From Pycnopodia helianthoides (lineage: Eukaryota; Echinodermata; Asteroidea; Forcipulatida; Asteriidae): a stretch of 64,000 nucleotides of DNA. Positions within the stretch are counted from its first letter, which is position 1. The number at the start of each line of letters is the position of its first letter. The stretch is taken from positions 4,683,394 through 4,747,393 of the forward strand of contig CM063262.1 of assembly GCA_032158295.1 (NCBI GenBank), read 5' to 3'. The translations under genes and the position numbers were made by a program. The notes under the pieces were generated by a model. It did no database searches. It saw only the letters and a program-made list of their open reading frames with translations, and was not told where the DNA came from. Shown here in pieces: positions 41,237 through 51,425 of the stretch.

Positions 41237-41436
41237 GGGCCCAATTTCATGGAGCTGCTTAAGCACAAAAAGTAGCTAAGCAGCTCCGAAAATTACGCTT
41301 ACCAGGATAAGGTTATCAGCCAAACTACCATGTCACACGTATACAATTTGTGGCTTGTATTCTGCTCATTTCTGCTCAACAGACACATGTTAAGCAACAT
41401 TTTCTGCTTTAAGAGCAGCTTTATGAAATTGGGCCC
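41237..41436. mobile_element. B element, complete
   Basis: GGGCCCAATTTCATGGAGCT to AGCTTTATGAAATTGGGCCC, 200 bp. Contains ACCAGGATAAGGTTATCAGC. No target duplication identified. Confidence 0.9.
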
Positions 41437-41855
41437 ATAGCATTTCGTACCCGGCCCTACCCCCTGGCCCCTCTCCCTTAAATAGTAGAAGCCATCCCTT
41501 GCTGGTCTTTCTTTTTCAAGGCTGGACTTAAGCTCATCTTACTGTCTGGAGAAATGTATGCAGAACCAAGAACCATTGTCTTACCTCCCTTAACACATTC
41601 CTTTATAGGTACAATACGAGAACCGCATTCCAGGGGGGCCAATCAAAGTCGGTTGTTGTTTTCTTGTCTGCACTTTGAAAATTAGTCCGTAAAATTTGAA
41701 AAAAAAAACACCACTTGGCTGTTGCAAACTGCCAAGGCCTACAAACCAAAATGACCTAGGGGCATAAAGTGGGTGCAAGAAAGACCCGAAACACTTTGCC
41801 AAGGTCTGAAGAGAATCATTAGGCCTACAGTGTATGTTTTCTATAAAAAAGATAC
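41437..41855. other. unassigned sequence
   Basis: No feature recognised. Confidence 0.4.
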
Positions 41856-41861
41856 ATCTAG

Positions 41862-42682
41862 CAGGGTTCTGCCCGAAATTTCTTTAGTGGTGGAAAAATG
41901 TTTCCCTGGAAACCATTGCGAGATGGATCAGTTACACGGTAGATCATATAAATAGACTCAAATCAAAGAAGTGCTCAAAATTAATGGCTTCGGACACCAT
42001 TTTTACTGGTAGATACTCAATTTTACATTTCGTTGAAAACCTTCGAAAGGAAACTGCAGTGCAAGTGTAATTAAAAAATTTGGAAAATGTGTGGTGGTCG
42101 GAAACAGAAAATTCTGGTGGTTGAAGACAGCGGCGGCGCTACAGGGGGGGGGGGCAAATGCCCCCTCAGTAATTTTTGTTGCCCCCTCAGTAATTTTTGT
42201 TGCCCCCCCAGTTTTTTCCCCGATGGCAAAAATTGAGTTTAATCCCAAACGATTGCACCCAATTTGTTACAATGTTGTTTGCGCTGTAAATAACAAACTC
42301 AATTTCATCCATCATAATTAGCTGGCACCATCAAAAAAGCCCAATACACTTTCCATCTCCGGCAATGTTAATAAAATGTGAATTTATTTATCTGTACAAG
42401 CTTGGAAACTTGCTATAAATAGAAATGCATTGTCTGCCCCAAACCGTAAGCAGCCATTGAAACACGCAGTTTGCACAAGACGTCACATTCACACAGTGCA
42501 AAATCTTATTTCTGGAGTGAATTGTAGGCTTATACAGTACATTATAGACTTTTGTTTGCCCCCCCTAAATTTAAGTTTGCCCCCCCCCCCCAGATTAACA
42601 GGTCTGATGCCGCCGCTGGTTGAAGAATCCCGAGTGCCGGGCGGCGGGTTTTCCGGCACCGACCACTGTGGGCAGAACCCTG
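41862..42682 (+). mobile_element. F element, 6-bp TSD, carrying an hAT-like insertion
   Basis: CAGGGTTCTGCCCGAAATTT to GTGGGCAGAACCCTG, flanked by ATCTAG at 41856-41861 and 42683-42688. Removing the insertion and one copy of its duplication leaves about 322 bp, close to the other F copies. Confidence 0.93.
42128..42618. mobile_element. hAT-like MITE nested in F, 8-bp TSD
   Basis: CAGCGGCGGC and GCCGCCGCTG are perfect 10-bp inverted ends, and GTTGAAGA lies on both sides (42120-42127, 42619-42626). Eight-bp duplications with CAG...CTG ends are typical of hAT. Poly-G followed by CAAA near the left pairs with TTTG followed by poly-C near the right. A 21-bp unit containing CAGTAATTTTTGTTGCCC is repeated near 42160-42205. 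Confidence 0.9.
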
Positions 42683-42836
42683 ATCTAGACCCCATCTTTA
42701 TGGGCAAAATTTGGTTTTGAGTTGCGTCAAGCGTTCTCACTTTTCAGAGCTACACAGCCAGTGGTTCACCGGCCAATCATGCAATGATTTTAATAAAAAT
42801 TCATGCGTGCTGCACGCGGTAAATTACGCAGAGCCA

Positions 42837-42975
42837 GGCCTGATACTTCAAGGAGGCATCAAGGGCAATTGCCTCCGCTGTCCCAAATTGACAATTTCCT
42901 CAAAGAGTGCCTTCTCATCGAGTGGGAAAACACCTTGGTGCCCTTGCCCCTTTCAAAAACGAAGCAACAGGCATG
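42837..42975 (+). mobile_element. A-like element, diverged
   Basis: CCAGGCCTGATACTTCAAGG, GGCAATTGCCTCCGCTGTCC and CACCTTGGTGCCCTTGCCCC. The right end is lost. Confidence 0.55.
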
Positions 42976-43164
42976 CGTAGCGCATAGTTGTGCGTTAAAA
43001 AAAAGAAACCCCCCCCCCCCTTTGTCTTCATAATCCCTGCTTACCCCCTGCTCTTTCTGAATGCTTCTTGCTTTTCTCTCTCCACTCTCTCTATTCATGT
43101 TTCTCCACTTGACTGCTTTTGTCCCCCTTGTATGCATGTATGTGTGTTGTCTTGTCATTTAGCC
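42976..43164. other. unassigned sequence
   Basis: Poly-C at 43010 and pyrimidine-rich sequence. Nothing recognised. Confidence 0.35.
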
Positions 43165-43285
43165 TTCGAGAAAGACTCTGCTAGGGTCGAAACGTCAGGC
43201 CACTAACTAATTTTTTGCATTTATACTACAGGTCCTTTTGGTTGGTAAGCAGTTTGCAACAGCTAATTCTAATTTCTCAAAAAAA
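43165..43285 (+). repeat. L repeat
   Basis: CCTTCGAGAAAGACTCTGCT, AGGGTCGAAACGTCAGGCCA, ACAGGTCCTTTTGGTTGGTA and AGCAGTTTGCAACAGCTAAT. Class unknown; copies at 54717-54840 and 54843-54910. Confidence 0.8.
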
Positions 43286-43292
43286 AGAAGAC

Positions 43293-43600
43293 TTAATTGC
43301 CCATTAAAGATGGCCGAATTAACACTGTGAGACGCCGAGTGGGAAATCGGGCAAAGAATTTCACATAGTCCCTGATGAGAAACCAATTATCAACTTGAAG
43401 TGGCCCCAATGAAATGATCTCCTGAATAAGCCAAGCCAAGGCAGCCCCGAACAGGAACTGGCAGCCCCCGGACGAGAACTGCTTAGTGATAGGACCATGC
43501 ATGGACAGACCATGCTCCAACACTGGATACCCCAAGAATTTCAGTACCGACTGTGCAATCTTTAACAAACCAGACAGGGCGCTATGTGGTCTAATGTCTC
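43293..43600 (-). CDS. possible TEDC1-like exon or pseudoexon
   Basis: The minus frame (open from about 43600) reads SGLLKIAQSVLKFLGYPVLE, then SSGGCQFLFGAALAWLIQE, then stops at 43293. From memory, tubulin delta/epsilon complex protein 1 has a segment of the type LVK-x-A-x-x-x-GYP followed by GSRELLLALSWLLA, which this resembles in order and spacing. TEDC1 acts with delta/epsilon tubulin at centrioles. No strong donor follows the matched part and no neighbouring exon was found. A parallel frame ends CNAHVESETLDHIAPC, which could instead point to a retroelement. Tentative. Confidence 0.25.
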
Positions 43601-43734
43601 ACTCTCTACATGTGCATTACACTCCGTATGACCCCTCCACCAGCAGCTGAAGTCTGATGTGATCTTGTTGTGTTTCAGCTGTACACTGGATGTAGTTTTG
43701 TGTAGCGCAGGGGGAAAATAACTCCATACCCCAT

Positions 43735-43905
43735 GACGGAAATTGCATCTTTGGGAGGGCAACCAAGGCCATTTTCCTGACAATTGCACATGACACTTCC
43801 ATTGTAAAATCTTGGTCTACTATGGAAAACTTTTAATGGGGCACCAAGGCCGAGACCAGGGGTCAACAGAGGCTCTCTAAGTGCCCCAAGGCCCAAGGCT
43901 TCAAC
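43735..43905 (-). mobile_element. A element, diverged
   Basis: GGAAATTGCATCTTTGGGAG, AGGGCAACCAAGGCCATTTT, CATGACACTTCCATTGTAAA and CACCAAGGCCGAGACCAGGG. Ends degraded. Confidence 0.7.
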
Positions 43906-43907
43906 TT

Positions 43908-44242
43908 GGGCTCCGTCTTCGATTAAAAATTGTGACCCATCACGCAAGGAATTTGATAAAACACCCGCGTGGTGCAAGCTGCATTTACGCATCCATATCA
44001 CATACCGCACTTGTGAACTCAAAAAATTGTTTATCACATTGCTTATAGAGATGGCTGACTTTACACGGTTTGACATGACAATATCTAAATATAGAAGCAA
44101 ACATGATATAACTTGCCCGGCTGTTTCTAGACGCATTTCAAAGGCGTCATATTCCCCCCCCCCCCAAAAAAAAAGGACAAGAAAAAGTTCTTCTAAATTT
44201 TCCACAGCGCACAGAACAATGGATTTGAACTGTCAGAGATAA
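43908..44242 (+). other. long open stretch, unrecognised
   Basis: The plus frame is open from about 43908 to 44242 (with an ATG at 44027), while an opposing minus frame is open to 44205. The plus peptide includes NCDPSRKEFDKTPAWCKLHL. I do not recognise it and see no splice signals that would define an exon. Confidence 0.15.
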
Positions 44243-44463
44243 TGGAAAAGTTCATAATGTGTGACTGTTTGCACTGTTTGCAAACCGTATTTGTACAACT
44301 GTCATCTGACGACATGCACACACAAAACTCAATTATTACCACTACAGTATGGCATATGTGTACAATGGACTTTGGCTGTCTTTGGGCGTGGGTAGAAGTT
44401 GTGCAGTGACGGCCATACCACCCGGACATACCGCCATGTTCTTTTTCATTGTGAGCATAGTCA

Positions 44464-44536
44464 GACCTGGAATTTCATCTTTGAGAGGGCAAAGCCCTAG
44501 ACTGGTCCACTGTCCTTATCCGCAAGGATAAGGACA
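44464..44536. repeat. A-element end and 11-bp hairpin with GCAA loop
   Basis: GACCTGGAATTTCATCTTTG and AGAGGGCAAAG are the A left end (44464-44496). At 44511-44536 TGTCCTTATCC and GGATAAGGACA pair perfectly around GCAA, a GNRA-type tetraloop if transcribed. Confidence 0.7.
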
Positions 44537-44625
44537 GGCACCGGTCTATTAATAAAAGAGATGGTCACTGCTACTGGTCCCCTGTCTGACTGGTCCCCCT
44601 ATCTGCAAGACCGCAATGGGATGCG

Positions 44626-44710
44626 AGGTCAAAGGTGCGTTTGTCAGGATTCCTCCAAACGCTCAAAGCCGGTCTCTGGCGTAAAACACGAGCCTGGAAG
44701 TATGACGTCA
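44626..44710 (+). promoter_or_regulatory. DR1-like plus CRE module, copy 2
   Basis: AGGTCAAAGGTGC (44626-44638) and TGACGTCA (44703-44710), with CCGGTCTCTGGCGTA between. Same order as 39901-39978; the spacer is 64 bp instead of 57. Confidence 0.45.
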
Positions 44711-44759
44711 GATGTTCTGGCTAGCAAAGCCCTTCCTTTAACCCCAGTGAGGGCACTGT

Positions 44760-45483
44760 GATGTCACGTGCACGGCGTCTATAATCTATGCACTATTTCA
44801 ACCTCATCATCCATGTGCCAAAGTTGTGTCAAAAAGTCTACGATATGAAGGTTAAATTCTTATGCAATAGCATGCAGGCACATTGCACAATGTTCCCACT
44901 TATCATCCATTCATGCTCTATGATTCATTCCACTAAATAAACACTGTTGGCATTCTAATATTAACTAATTTATCAGCTGGTATGGCTACGTACAAATTAA
45001 AATTACTTACTGGATCCCCCCCCCCAGCAACCACAAACTGATCTCTTGTTACTGCTTCACTCATTGACTTATTAAATAATGGTCAATGCATGATTTTTTT
45101 TAATTTAATTTCTCTGTAGGCAATCTCATGCACTTAAAAGGCCCCCCCCAAAAAAAACAATTAAAAATTAATAAATAAATAAGGCATATTTGTGTGGATC
45201 ATTATATATATTCTTCTTTAATCATCTTTCCAACCATATTCATTTCGTAACAAACACTTTTCAGAGCCCAAAGCGCCTAAATCCGAAGGCAATGTGTCCC
45301 TTAACCTGGCCTGCAATAAAACGCAATAAATTGTACATTGACACTTACAACATGTACACGTAGACAAAAGGTAACAAGGTCCATGGAAAGTTCGACTGTA
45401 AAATCGGTAAAAACAACAGCCTAGCCCTAGGGAATATAATGAATGTTCCATCAAATTGTGCAGTGCATGCTCCAGCGATTGCT
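44760..45483. other. unassigned sequence
   Basis: AT-rich. A minus frame (45218-45595) crosses the following microsatellite and has no domain. Confidence 0.35.
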
Positions 45484-45488
45484 GTAAT

Positions 45489-45515
45489 ACATACATGTAC
45501 ATGTACATGTACAGC
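45489..45515. repeat. (ACATGT)n microsatellite
   Basis: About four copies of ACATGT. Confidence 0.85.
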
Positions 45516-46327
45516 AGTAGGGTAAGACTCATCAGCTGTTTGATCATTGTAACACTGAAAGAACCCTTACCATGCATCAGCGCACAGAGGGGCATTATGA
45601 CTGCAACTTCTCATTGTAATGTAACTGTGTCCAGCTATATTTGGGGCCAGACATATTATGTAACCCCCACAGGGGCGACTTAGCATGTGTGACAAGCCTG
45701 TCTGAGTGGACCATGAAATATGGCCAGAGGTGACCCTCTCTCTGCTGATCGCTCAGCCTTGCTAGTTGGTACTATACCCTGACTGGGTACGATGTAGTGA
45801 ATGGCATTAAGGGGGGGGGGAAGCACCAGTCTGAGATGTGGCGCCATTTTAACCCCTTAGTTTGTTAACATGGTTTCTTATCCTGTTTTTGACCTTGTGA
45901 AGTATTTCGCAATCATTCTTGATCAACAAGTCTTTCTAAAATATAACAGGCAACTTTTAAATATCGAAAAAAGATACACTAAGAACTTTGAGCCCGCATT
46001 GACTGACAGAGTTTTGCAGACATGTTCCATTAACAGAGTAGCAAAACAACATTTTAGAAGTATGAATGATTTATTAAGCTAAATGATAATAGTAAATCAT
46101 GCATAAAAAAATCAGAATTTGGAAATAGACAGAATAAAAAAAATGTTGGAAGTTCAAAAAACAGTGCACTCGAAATTGCTTGTTTACAATATGAAAGATG
46201 GAGAAGAGCGTAACAGGGTGTCCCTAAAGGACAGCTGACGACCCTCTGCCCGAAGACCATGACATGTGACTTTGTTAATTCAGCAGATGATTCATGAGGT
46301 TTGTGGTCAATGGGTAACAAGCCGGGA
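45516..46327. other. unassigned sequence
   Basis: A 70-codon plus frame at 45870-46082 is AT-rich with no domain. A 10-G run at 45811. Confidence 0.35.
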
Positions 46328-46697
46328 CAGGGCTCCAAATTTACATGGGACCAGACCCCAGGCCGGAGGCCAGTGATTTTAGTTTCGGGCCAGTAAACTT
46401 ACGACCTCTCAAGTCGACGAGCTTGTGTCTTTTGCATATGAATAAATTATGTTTAAAAACAAAAAGGATGTTCAAATGCTGACTTTGAATCTCATAACCA
46501 TCTTTCAATTCTGTCATCAAAGTATACTTTTAACAGCCATACGAGTGAGATCAATATTCTCTTTAGTGCATGTTCAAATCAAAATAACGTTAAACCGTGC
46601 AGATATTTTCGTTCTCACTTTGGCACAATAACAACATTGAGAGCCTACACAAGCCCTGCAGTCTTGTGGAATATTTCCCCCGCTAATTCGAGCCTCG
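46328..46697 (-). mobile_element. J element, reverse
   Basis: CAGGGCTCCAAATTTACATG, GGCCGGAGGCCAGTGATTTT and TCGGGCCAGTAAACTTACGA at the left; CTGCAGTCTTGTGGAATATT and TAATTCGAGCCTCG at the right. Confidence 0.8.
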
Positions 46698-46927
46698 CTT
46701 GGATGGGTTTGAAACCAAGTACCGGGTTTTGCCTGAACCTTTTTCGTAACTAGCCATTCGGTTGCTTGTTTCACTTGCACTGATGAACTGAGGCGAGGGG
46801 AGATAACAAATTCAAATGATGACCGAAGCAAAATTTATGCTGTCTGCAAACTGACAGTCAGCTCTCACACAAAATGCATTCTAATGATTTTATCTAGAAA
46901 CATCATGTTTGTGAGTTTCCGATACAT
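46698..46927. other. unassigned spacer
   Basis: No feature recognised. Confidence 0.4.
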
Positions 46928-46933
46928 AAAAGG

Positions 46934-47102
46934 CAGAGCTGCCAACATATTCTGGCAATCAGGGAGAAGTTGGTTGTACATCAATCAAGGAGATATTTAG
47001 AATTACATTCCAGGAGATTGTCAGTTATGTTCATCAGAACATGGAAAGATTGGTTTGTTTTCAGGGAACTTTCTGCAGAATCAGGGAGAGTTGGCAGCTC
47101 TG
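46934..47102. mobile_element. I element, complete, 6-bp TSD
   Basis: CAGAGCTGCCAACATATTCT to GAGAGTTGGCAGCTCTG, 169 bp, with AAAAGG at 46928-46933 and 47103-47108. Confidence 0.93.
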
Positions 47103-47339
47103 AAAAGGTCAAGGAAACAGTTCATAAAAAAAAAAACTAGTATTATTTGATTGGTATTTAATTCCTATATAAATGGCAGATCTTCACAGTGCGGTGGTGA
47201 TATTGCCAAAAAAATGAGCGAGGGAGTTACTGAAAGTACAAGGTGGGCTGCCTCATGTTTGAAAGGGCAGGGAAAAAACTCAAACTTGTAGTCTGCCAGC
47301 TTTGACACTTGTGCATTTATTCATAAAAACCAGGGATGC

Positions 47340-47660
47340 TTTTCAACACTGATCTAGCCAATCAGACCATTTGCAGAGAATTTTGATTGGTCCTCAGGTA
47401 TTTCAAGTAGCCTTTAGCTGCAAACCGCTGTCAAGGGAAAGCACTGAAGACTGAATATATCATGGTTGAGAGGTGTTTTTCTCTCCCATTCATCACAATA
47501 TAAAACCAAACACATCTCGACTGATGACGTCATTCAGGGCCTCCGACTTCCTTCAAAACAAAATGGCTGAAGCGATGAACTGTCTGCTTGTGATCCCAAA
47601 AAGTATATCGGCACATGAGATTGAAAAAGAATGTCCTTTAAATATGTAATTTCACTTGGT
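47340..47660 (+). promoter_or_regulatory. promoter-like block with 28-codon frame
   Basis: AGCCAATCAG and GATTGGTCC (CCAAT-box matches, 47358 and 47385), TGACGTCA at 47524-47531 and ACAAAATGGCTGAAGCG (YY1-like plus a good start context) lie in order. The ATG at 47563 opens MAEAMNCLLVIPKSISAHE and stops at 47647. No splice partner was found. It could be a decayed promoter or part of a repeat. Confidence 0.25.
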
Positions 47661-47816
47661 AACTCCACCGGAGGACGGAAGCTATGAAGTCAAAACTGCC
47701 AGAAATAACAAAATTTGTTTTTAAAACTGCGTACAAATTAAAATTGGTTCTTCTTGTTGGCCTAGTGCAAAGAACCTAGGAACTTGACGGATGCCCTGAT
47801 GTACATGTACAATAAG

Positions 47817-48130
47817 TTAGTTTTTAGCATTTTCTTTGATGTAGCCACTCACTGAGGTTGAAGAGCTGATGTTGTTGGGGAGATTGTCCCAAAGGCGGGG
47901 TCCAATTAACCAAAGGCACCACAGCCAACAGATTTGGAGCAGGTAGTGAGTGTTCAAGGCGATTGGATCACAAATTATTGATCTTAGTCTACCGTCTTGG
48001 TGAGAAAATGATAAGAGGCTAGAGGGGCAAGATAAGGTTTTGATTGGAAGTTGATGGATTTCCAGACGATCGGGAGGACTTGGAAATGATTCGTTGCCAG
48101 TTCAATTAATTGAGTACCGGGGATTGTGGT
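47817..48130 (-). pseudogene. LINE remnant, RT C-terminal end
   Basis: On the minus strand the frame reads GPRLWDNLPNNISSSTSVSG, continuing to YIKENAKN and a stop at 47819-47817. PRLWNSLPxxI...SVxxF is the signature near the C-terminus of CR1/L2/RTE-type LINE polyproteins. Upstream sequence fits only with a frameshift, and no catalytic RT motif or endonuclease remains. It is a 5'-truncated, dead copy. Confidence 0.75.
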
Positions 48131-49502
48131 TACATGAAGACAGCGACAGCTAAATCGCCGACACTTTTTCCACGCCAGATCCTGTGGATGTGTGGCTAAG
48201 AATTATTCAGCCAGATGATCAAAAACCATGTGGCACTTTAATGGCATACAGCCGGAAAAAAGTCCCGTTCGACCAACACTTTTTCATTCAAATGAGTTTT
48301 AATATGAGTATGACTTAAGTATTATTAATTTCTTTTTAAAATAGTTTCTAGTAGTACTAGTATCGACCGTATTTACCCAGATTTATATTTTTGGGTCATA
48401 ATGAGTGAAACGAGGCGGTCAGATTTGGCATCTTTCTGTGTGAAGCTTCCGTCATGTCCATCTGTAGTGACAAGTGTACATGGTGTGAGCTGCTACAAAA
48501 ATGGTATAAATTCACACAAGCAAGTAAATCTCTTGACTCGTGTACCTACCCCCTAGGCATGAGTTTGTCACTATTTTTTAGCCATCCTGTACCCCAAAAT
48601 ATGTAGACCTACCCAGTGGGCATTTTCCCCACTCCTTTATTTCTTATTTGCCCCACACATGCAGTACGGGTGCGTAGACTTTTTACGGGACATTCTTACC
48701 AGCCCTTCAATAGTCGGATTTCTTACTATGATCGGAAGTTATTGTCCTCTCATAGTGGTAAAATCTGACAATGCTGAGACAATAATTATTTGGCAAGCTC
48801 TTCGGCAAAAGCGATCCAGTTTCGCGCGGTGTGAATAGCGTCATTGTGTTCAGTGTGAAAAGGCCCCCTAGACCGATCTTGGCAGGTAGTTTTTTCTGGT
48901 TGGGATAATAATTTTTTTTTTTTACTTTCTTGTTTCCAATTGAAACACCCATAGAAAATACGAACATTTTATTTACGTTTTCAAAAGGTAAAATTAGTAT
49001 TTTATTTTTCAAATTTCAGGTACATTTTACTTATTTGATTTATAACAATTACCAGTAACTTAGGTATTTTTGGAGATCGCTCGCACAAGTTTTGCACACG
49101 GCACGTCAGCTGCATGACAACAGGATTGAATGCCTAAAACTAGTCATGTCTGACTATTGCAAGAAATCCCATCACAGCAAAAAATCCTGTAAAATGTCTA
49201 TGCACCCGTACTGACATGACACCACTACCATGACTACTCTAGTGACACTGACACACTGAACAGCCCTTGGTTTCGAAAGATTGTGTACGACATGCGCAAG
49301 GTTCATCGAGTTTCAAATAATTGCTTTAAATAATTATTGGGCTTGCATTTGTCGCTCAAAAATCATGCACTCCTCTGCCCCAATGGTCTGTTTAGCCTTC
49401 CCAAACCCATTCACTCTTTTCACGGACAAAAGACCAATACAATTTCTTATTAAAAAAAGTGTTGTTATATTCGTAAAGCTAGTACAAGAAAGAGGAACTT
49501 AC
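48131..49502. other. unassigned sequence
   Basis: AT-rich with short frames on both strands and no domains. Confidence 0.35.
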
Positions 49503-49830
49503 CGACGATCCCCGTAACCGCGCTGTGTGGCTGCACCCGGCTGTACGTTACACCTGTGTCGTGGAGGCTCTGCCTCACTGAGCGATAACATCACCCGGTA
49601 AAATATTCGAAAACGCCGGTACTGTTTTACGTGACCTCCCGCTAGAAAACCGCCGGCTTTTTTTTTTCCTTCCTCTCACACGTGCAGGCCTCCCCAGTAT
49701 CTCGCTGTTTTCTTCGGCTGAAGACCTCATTTTTAACTCTTTGCAGAGGATCCAGTGAACTTGGCAGGGAGCCATTTCTTCTCGGGCGCAGTCCTGTGTT
49801 CCACTGCTGCGAAGAAAAACGTCGTTAGGT
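49503..49830 (-). promoter_or_regulatory. CpG-rich promoter/first-exon candidate
   Basis: Local CpG density is clearly higher than in flanking kilobases. On the minus strand the block ends ATCGTCGGTAAGTTCC, a near-ideal donor at 49502. A minus-strand ATG frame (49775-49575, MAPCQVHWILCKELKMRSSA) closes before that donor, so the exon would be 5' UTR or use another frame. On the plus strand GTTAGGTCAGT at about 49827 is also donor-like, so the block could fire in both directions. No TATA box is obvious. Confidence 0.4.
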
Positions 49831-50128
49831 CAGTCCGTTTTGCACTGTTTCTTCACAAAAAATTAATGAAAAATGGTAGGATTGACGACCGTATACCTGA
49901 GAGCTCTAGCTAGCTGTGTACATGCAGTCTAGACGAAACTGAAAACGCAGCGGCTATTAAGAATTTGAACGCGCATGAAACTTCATCAATTTATACGTAC
50001 ATATTTTTACCCTTGATAGTAAACTTAAATATCTATATTCATAGAATAGTCAGAGATAATACATTTACGTTAGTGAAATGTGGGAAAATAGTAAGATTTT
50101 CACACAAAAATTATTGTCGAACCCCCAG

Positions 50129-50227
50129 ACTGTACAAATTCTCCCAACCCCATCCCCATTGGCCGCTCTTTTGAAGTCTTGTCTGGCAGAGTCGAGTTTG
50201 ATTTAGACGCCACCATTATTCTCAAGG
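50129..50227 (+). CDS. possible exon, unknown protein
   Basis: I do not recognise the protein. After CCCCCAG (AG 50127-50128) the frame reads TNSPNPIPIGRSFEVLSGRV and then EFDLDATIILK, ending AAGG before GTAAGT at 50228, an excellent donor. The 99-nt segment would be phase 1 at both ends. The alternating hydrophobic pattern suggests beta strands. An in-frame TAA at 50092 limits the exon on the left, and the acceptor's pyrimidine tract is weak. It lies about 300 bp from the CpG-rich block at 49503-49830 on the plus-strand side. Confidence 0.3.
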
Positions 50228-50916
50228 GTAAGTTATTTTTCAATGGTGTTAATATATTTTTTTTGGGGGGGGGTGTGGGTTTGTCAGTGTATTTTCAAAT
50301 TTATATGAAAATGTTCTTTCAACCTCAACCTTAGTCTTCCATCAATTTAAATGTTATACAAGGACATGTCATGTTCACGTAAATCCTTCAAACCAACCAA
50401 ACACCAGTAATTCGATGAATAAAACAGCAATTCGTTGGCTTCAGTAAACTAAAAAGAATATTCCAGAAACATTTTACGGGCAAACATAAACAATGTAATG
50501 GTTACAAATTCAATTAAATATTTATGTTTCTCTTCTGTTTTTTTTTTTCTTCTTTTTTTTCCATTTTATTTTTACATTAGAGTATTTTCGGCAAGGAATG
50601 CGTCATTCTTATGTGAGTTCTCGTTGTGAGTATAAATTAATCGTAATTCTTTTTGAAAAAAAACCCAAAACATAAAACAGTTGACTTAAACTATAAACCT
50701 GTTTTATCTAAACACTCTTGTCAAAGTGACACAAGTTTCCGCCAGTTGGAGGTTCACGACCATCCCTCAAAGTTGAGTGGACTATTCTATGCCTCAAAGG
50801 GCGCGAATTTTAATAGGTTGGTCCCCTGTCAATCAATTTAACACCTGGTGGCTCAACGCGCAAACAATGCGCATAGACAATGGATTAACATACATTTTTC
50901 ATGTTTCTAAATCTAG
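50228..50916. other. putative intron
   Basis: Between the two candidate exons: AT-rich, with a poly-G run (50261-50270) and a pyrimidine-rich tract ending TTTTTACATTAG at 50580 that could be an alternative acceptor. Confidence 0.25.
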
Positions 50917-50986
50917 GCGCGGATTTTGGCTTAAGATGGGCAAACAAAGCCCAGGACCCCACCGTTAGCGTGATGTTTATCAAAGG
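50917..50986 (+). CDS. possible exon, unknown protein
   Basis: A T-rich tract ending TTTCTAAATCTAG precedes it. Joined in phase 1 to the 50129-50227 segment, it reads ADFGLRWANKAQDPTVSVMF then IK, and stops at GG followed by GTAAGG, another good donor. The reading frame is open for all 70 nt and no other frame is as coding-like. A possible terminal exon starts at 51052 (after TTTTTCGTTCAG), adds five residues and a stop, and AATAAA follows at 51091; that part is weak because the intron would be only 65 bp. Confidence 0.28.
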
Positions 50987-51119
50987 GTAAGGTATTTGAA
51001 AAAAAGTCTATTTAAACAGCACCTCTTTTTTACAATGACTTTTTCGTTCAGCTTTTCAAATTCTTGAGAAGTCCGTGCTAGACTTTGTTAAATAAAAAGT
51101 AAACAAATCTCGTGCGAAA

Positions 51120-51425
51120 CAGTATCCTAGTGCAGTTGAAGTTGACTGCCAGCAGAAGTTTTGTACAAGTTTCGCTATAGATATTGAGAAAGAAATAGCT
51201 GCTCGGTATCAAGTTAAATTATGATGACCTCTCTTAATCTTTGAAAGAGCAAGTTTGTTGAAACCCACCTGCAGTTTTCAATAAACACAACATAAAACCG
51301 ACCTGTGGAGATTCTATTAAATTCGATGAGCCCCATTTTCAACGGCGTAAACAACAAAAACAGCGATGTATTTTTGCCTGGGATGTTTAGCATGTTGGGC
51401 TCTCAATACAGTCTTTGTATGACTA
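51120..51425. other. unassigned sequence
   Basis: No feature recognised. Confidence 0.35.

Noticed and set aside
43675..44205. 176-codon minus-strand frame.
   Set aside because: It crosses an A element and has poly-Gly from a poly-C tract; no domain.
45218..45595. 125-codon minus-strand frame with repeated MYMYMY.
   Set aside because: The repeat comes from the ACATGT microsatellite; the rest shows no domain.
50580..50612. Exon between TTACATTAG and TATGTGAGT following the 50129-50227 segment.
   Set aside because: Only 32 nt and its peptide is less coherent than that from 50917-50986; kept only as an alternative acceptor.
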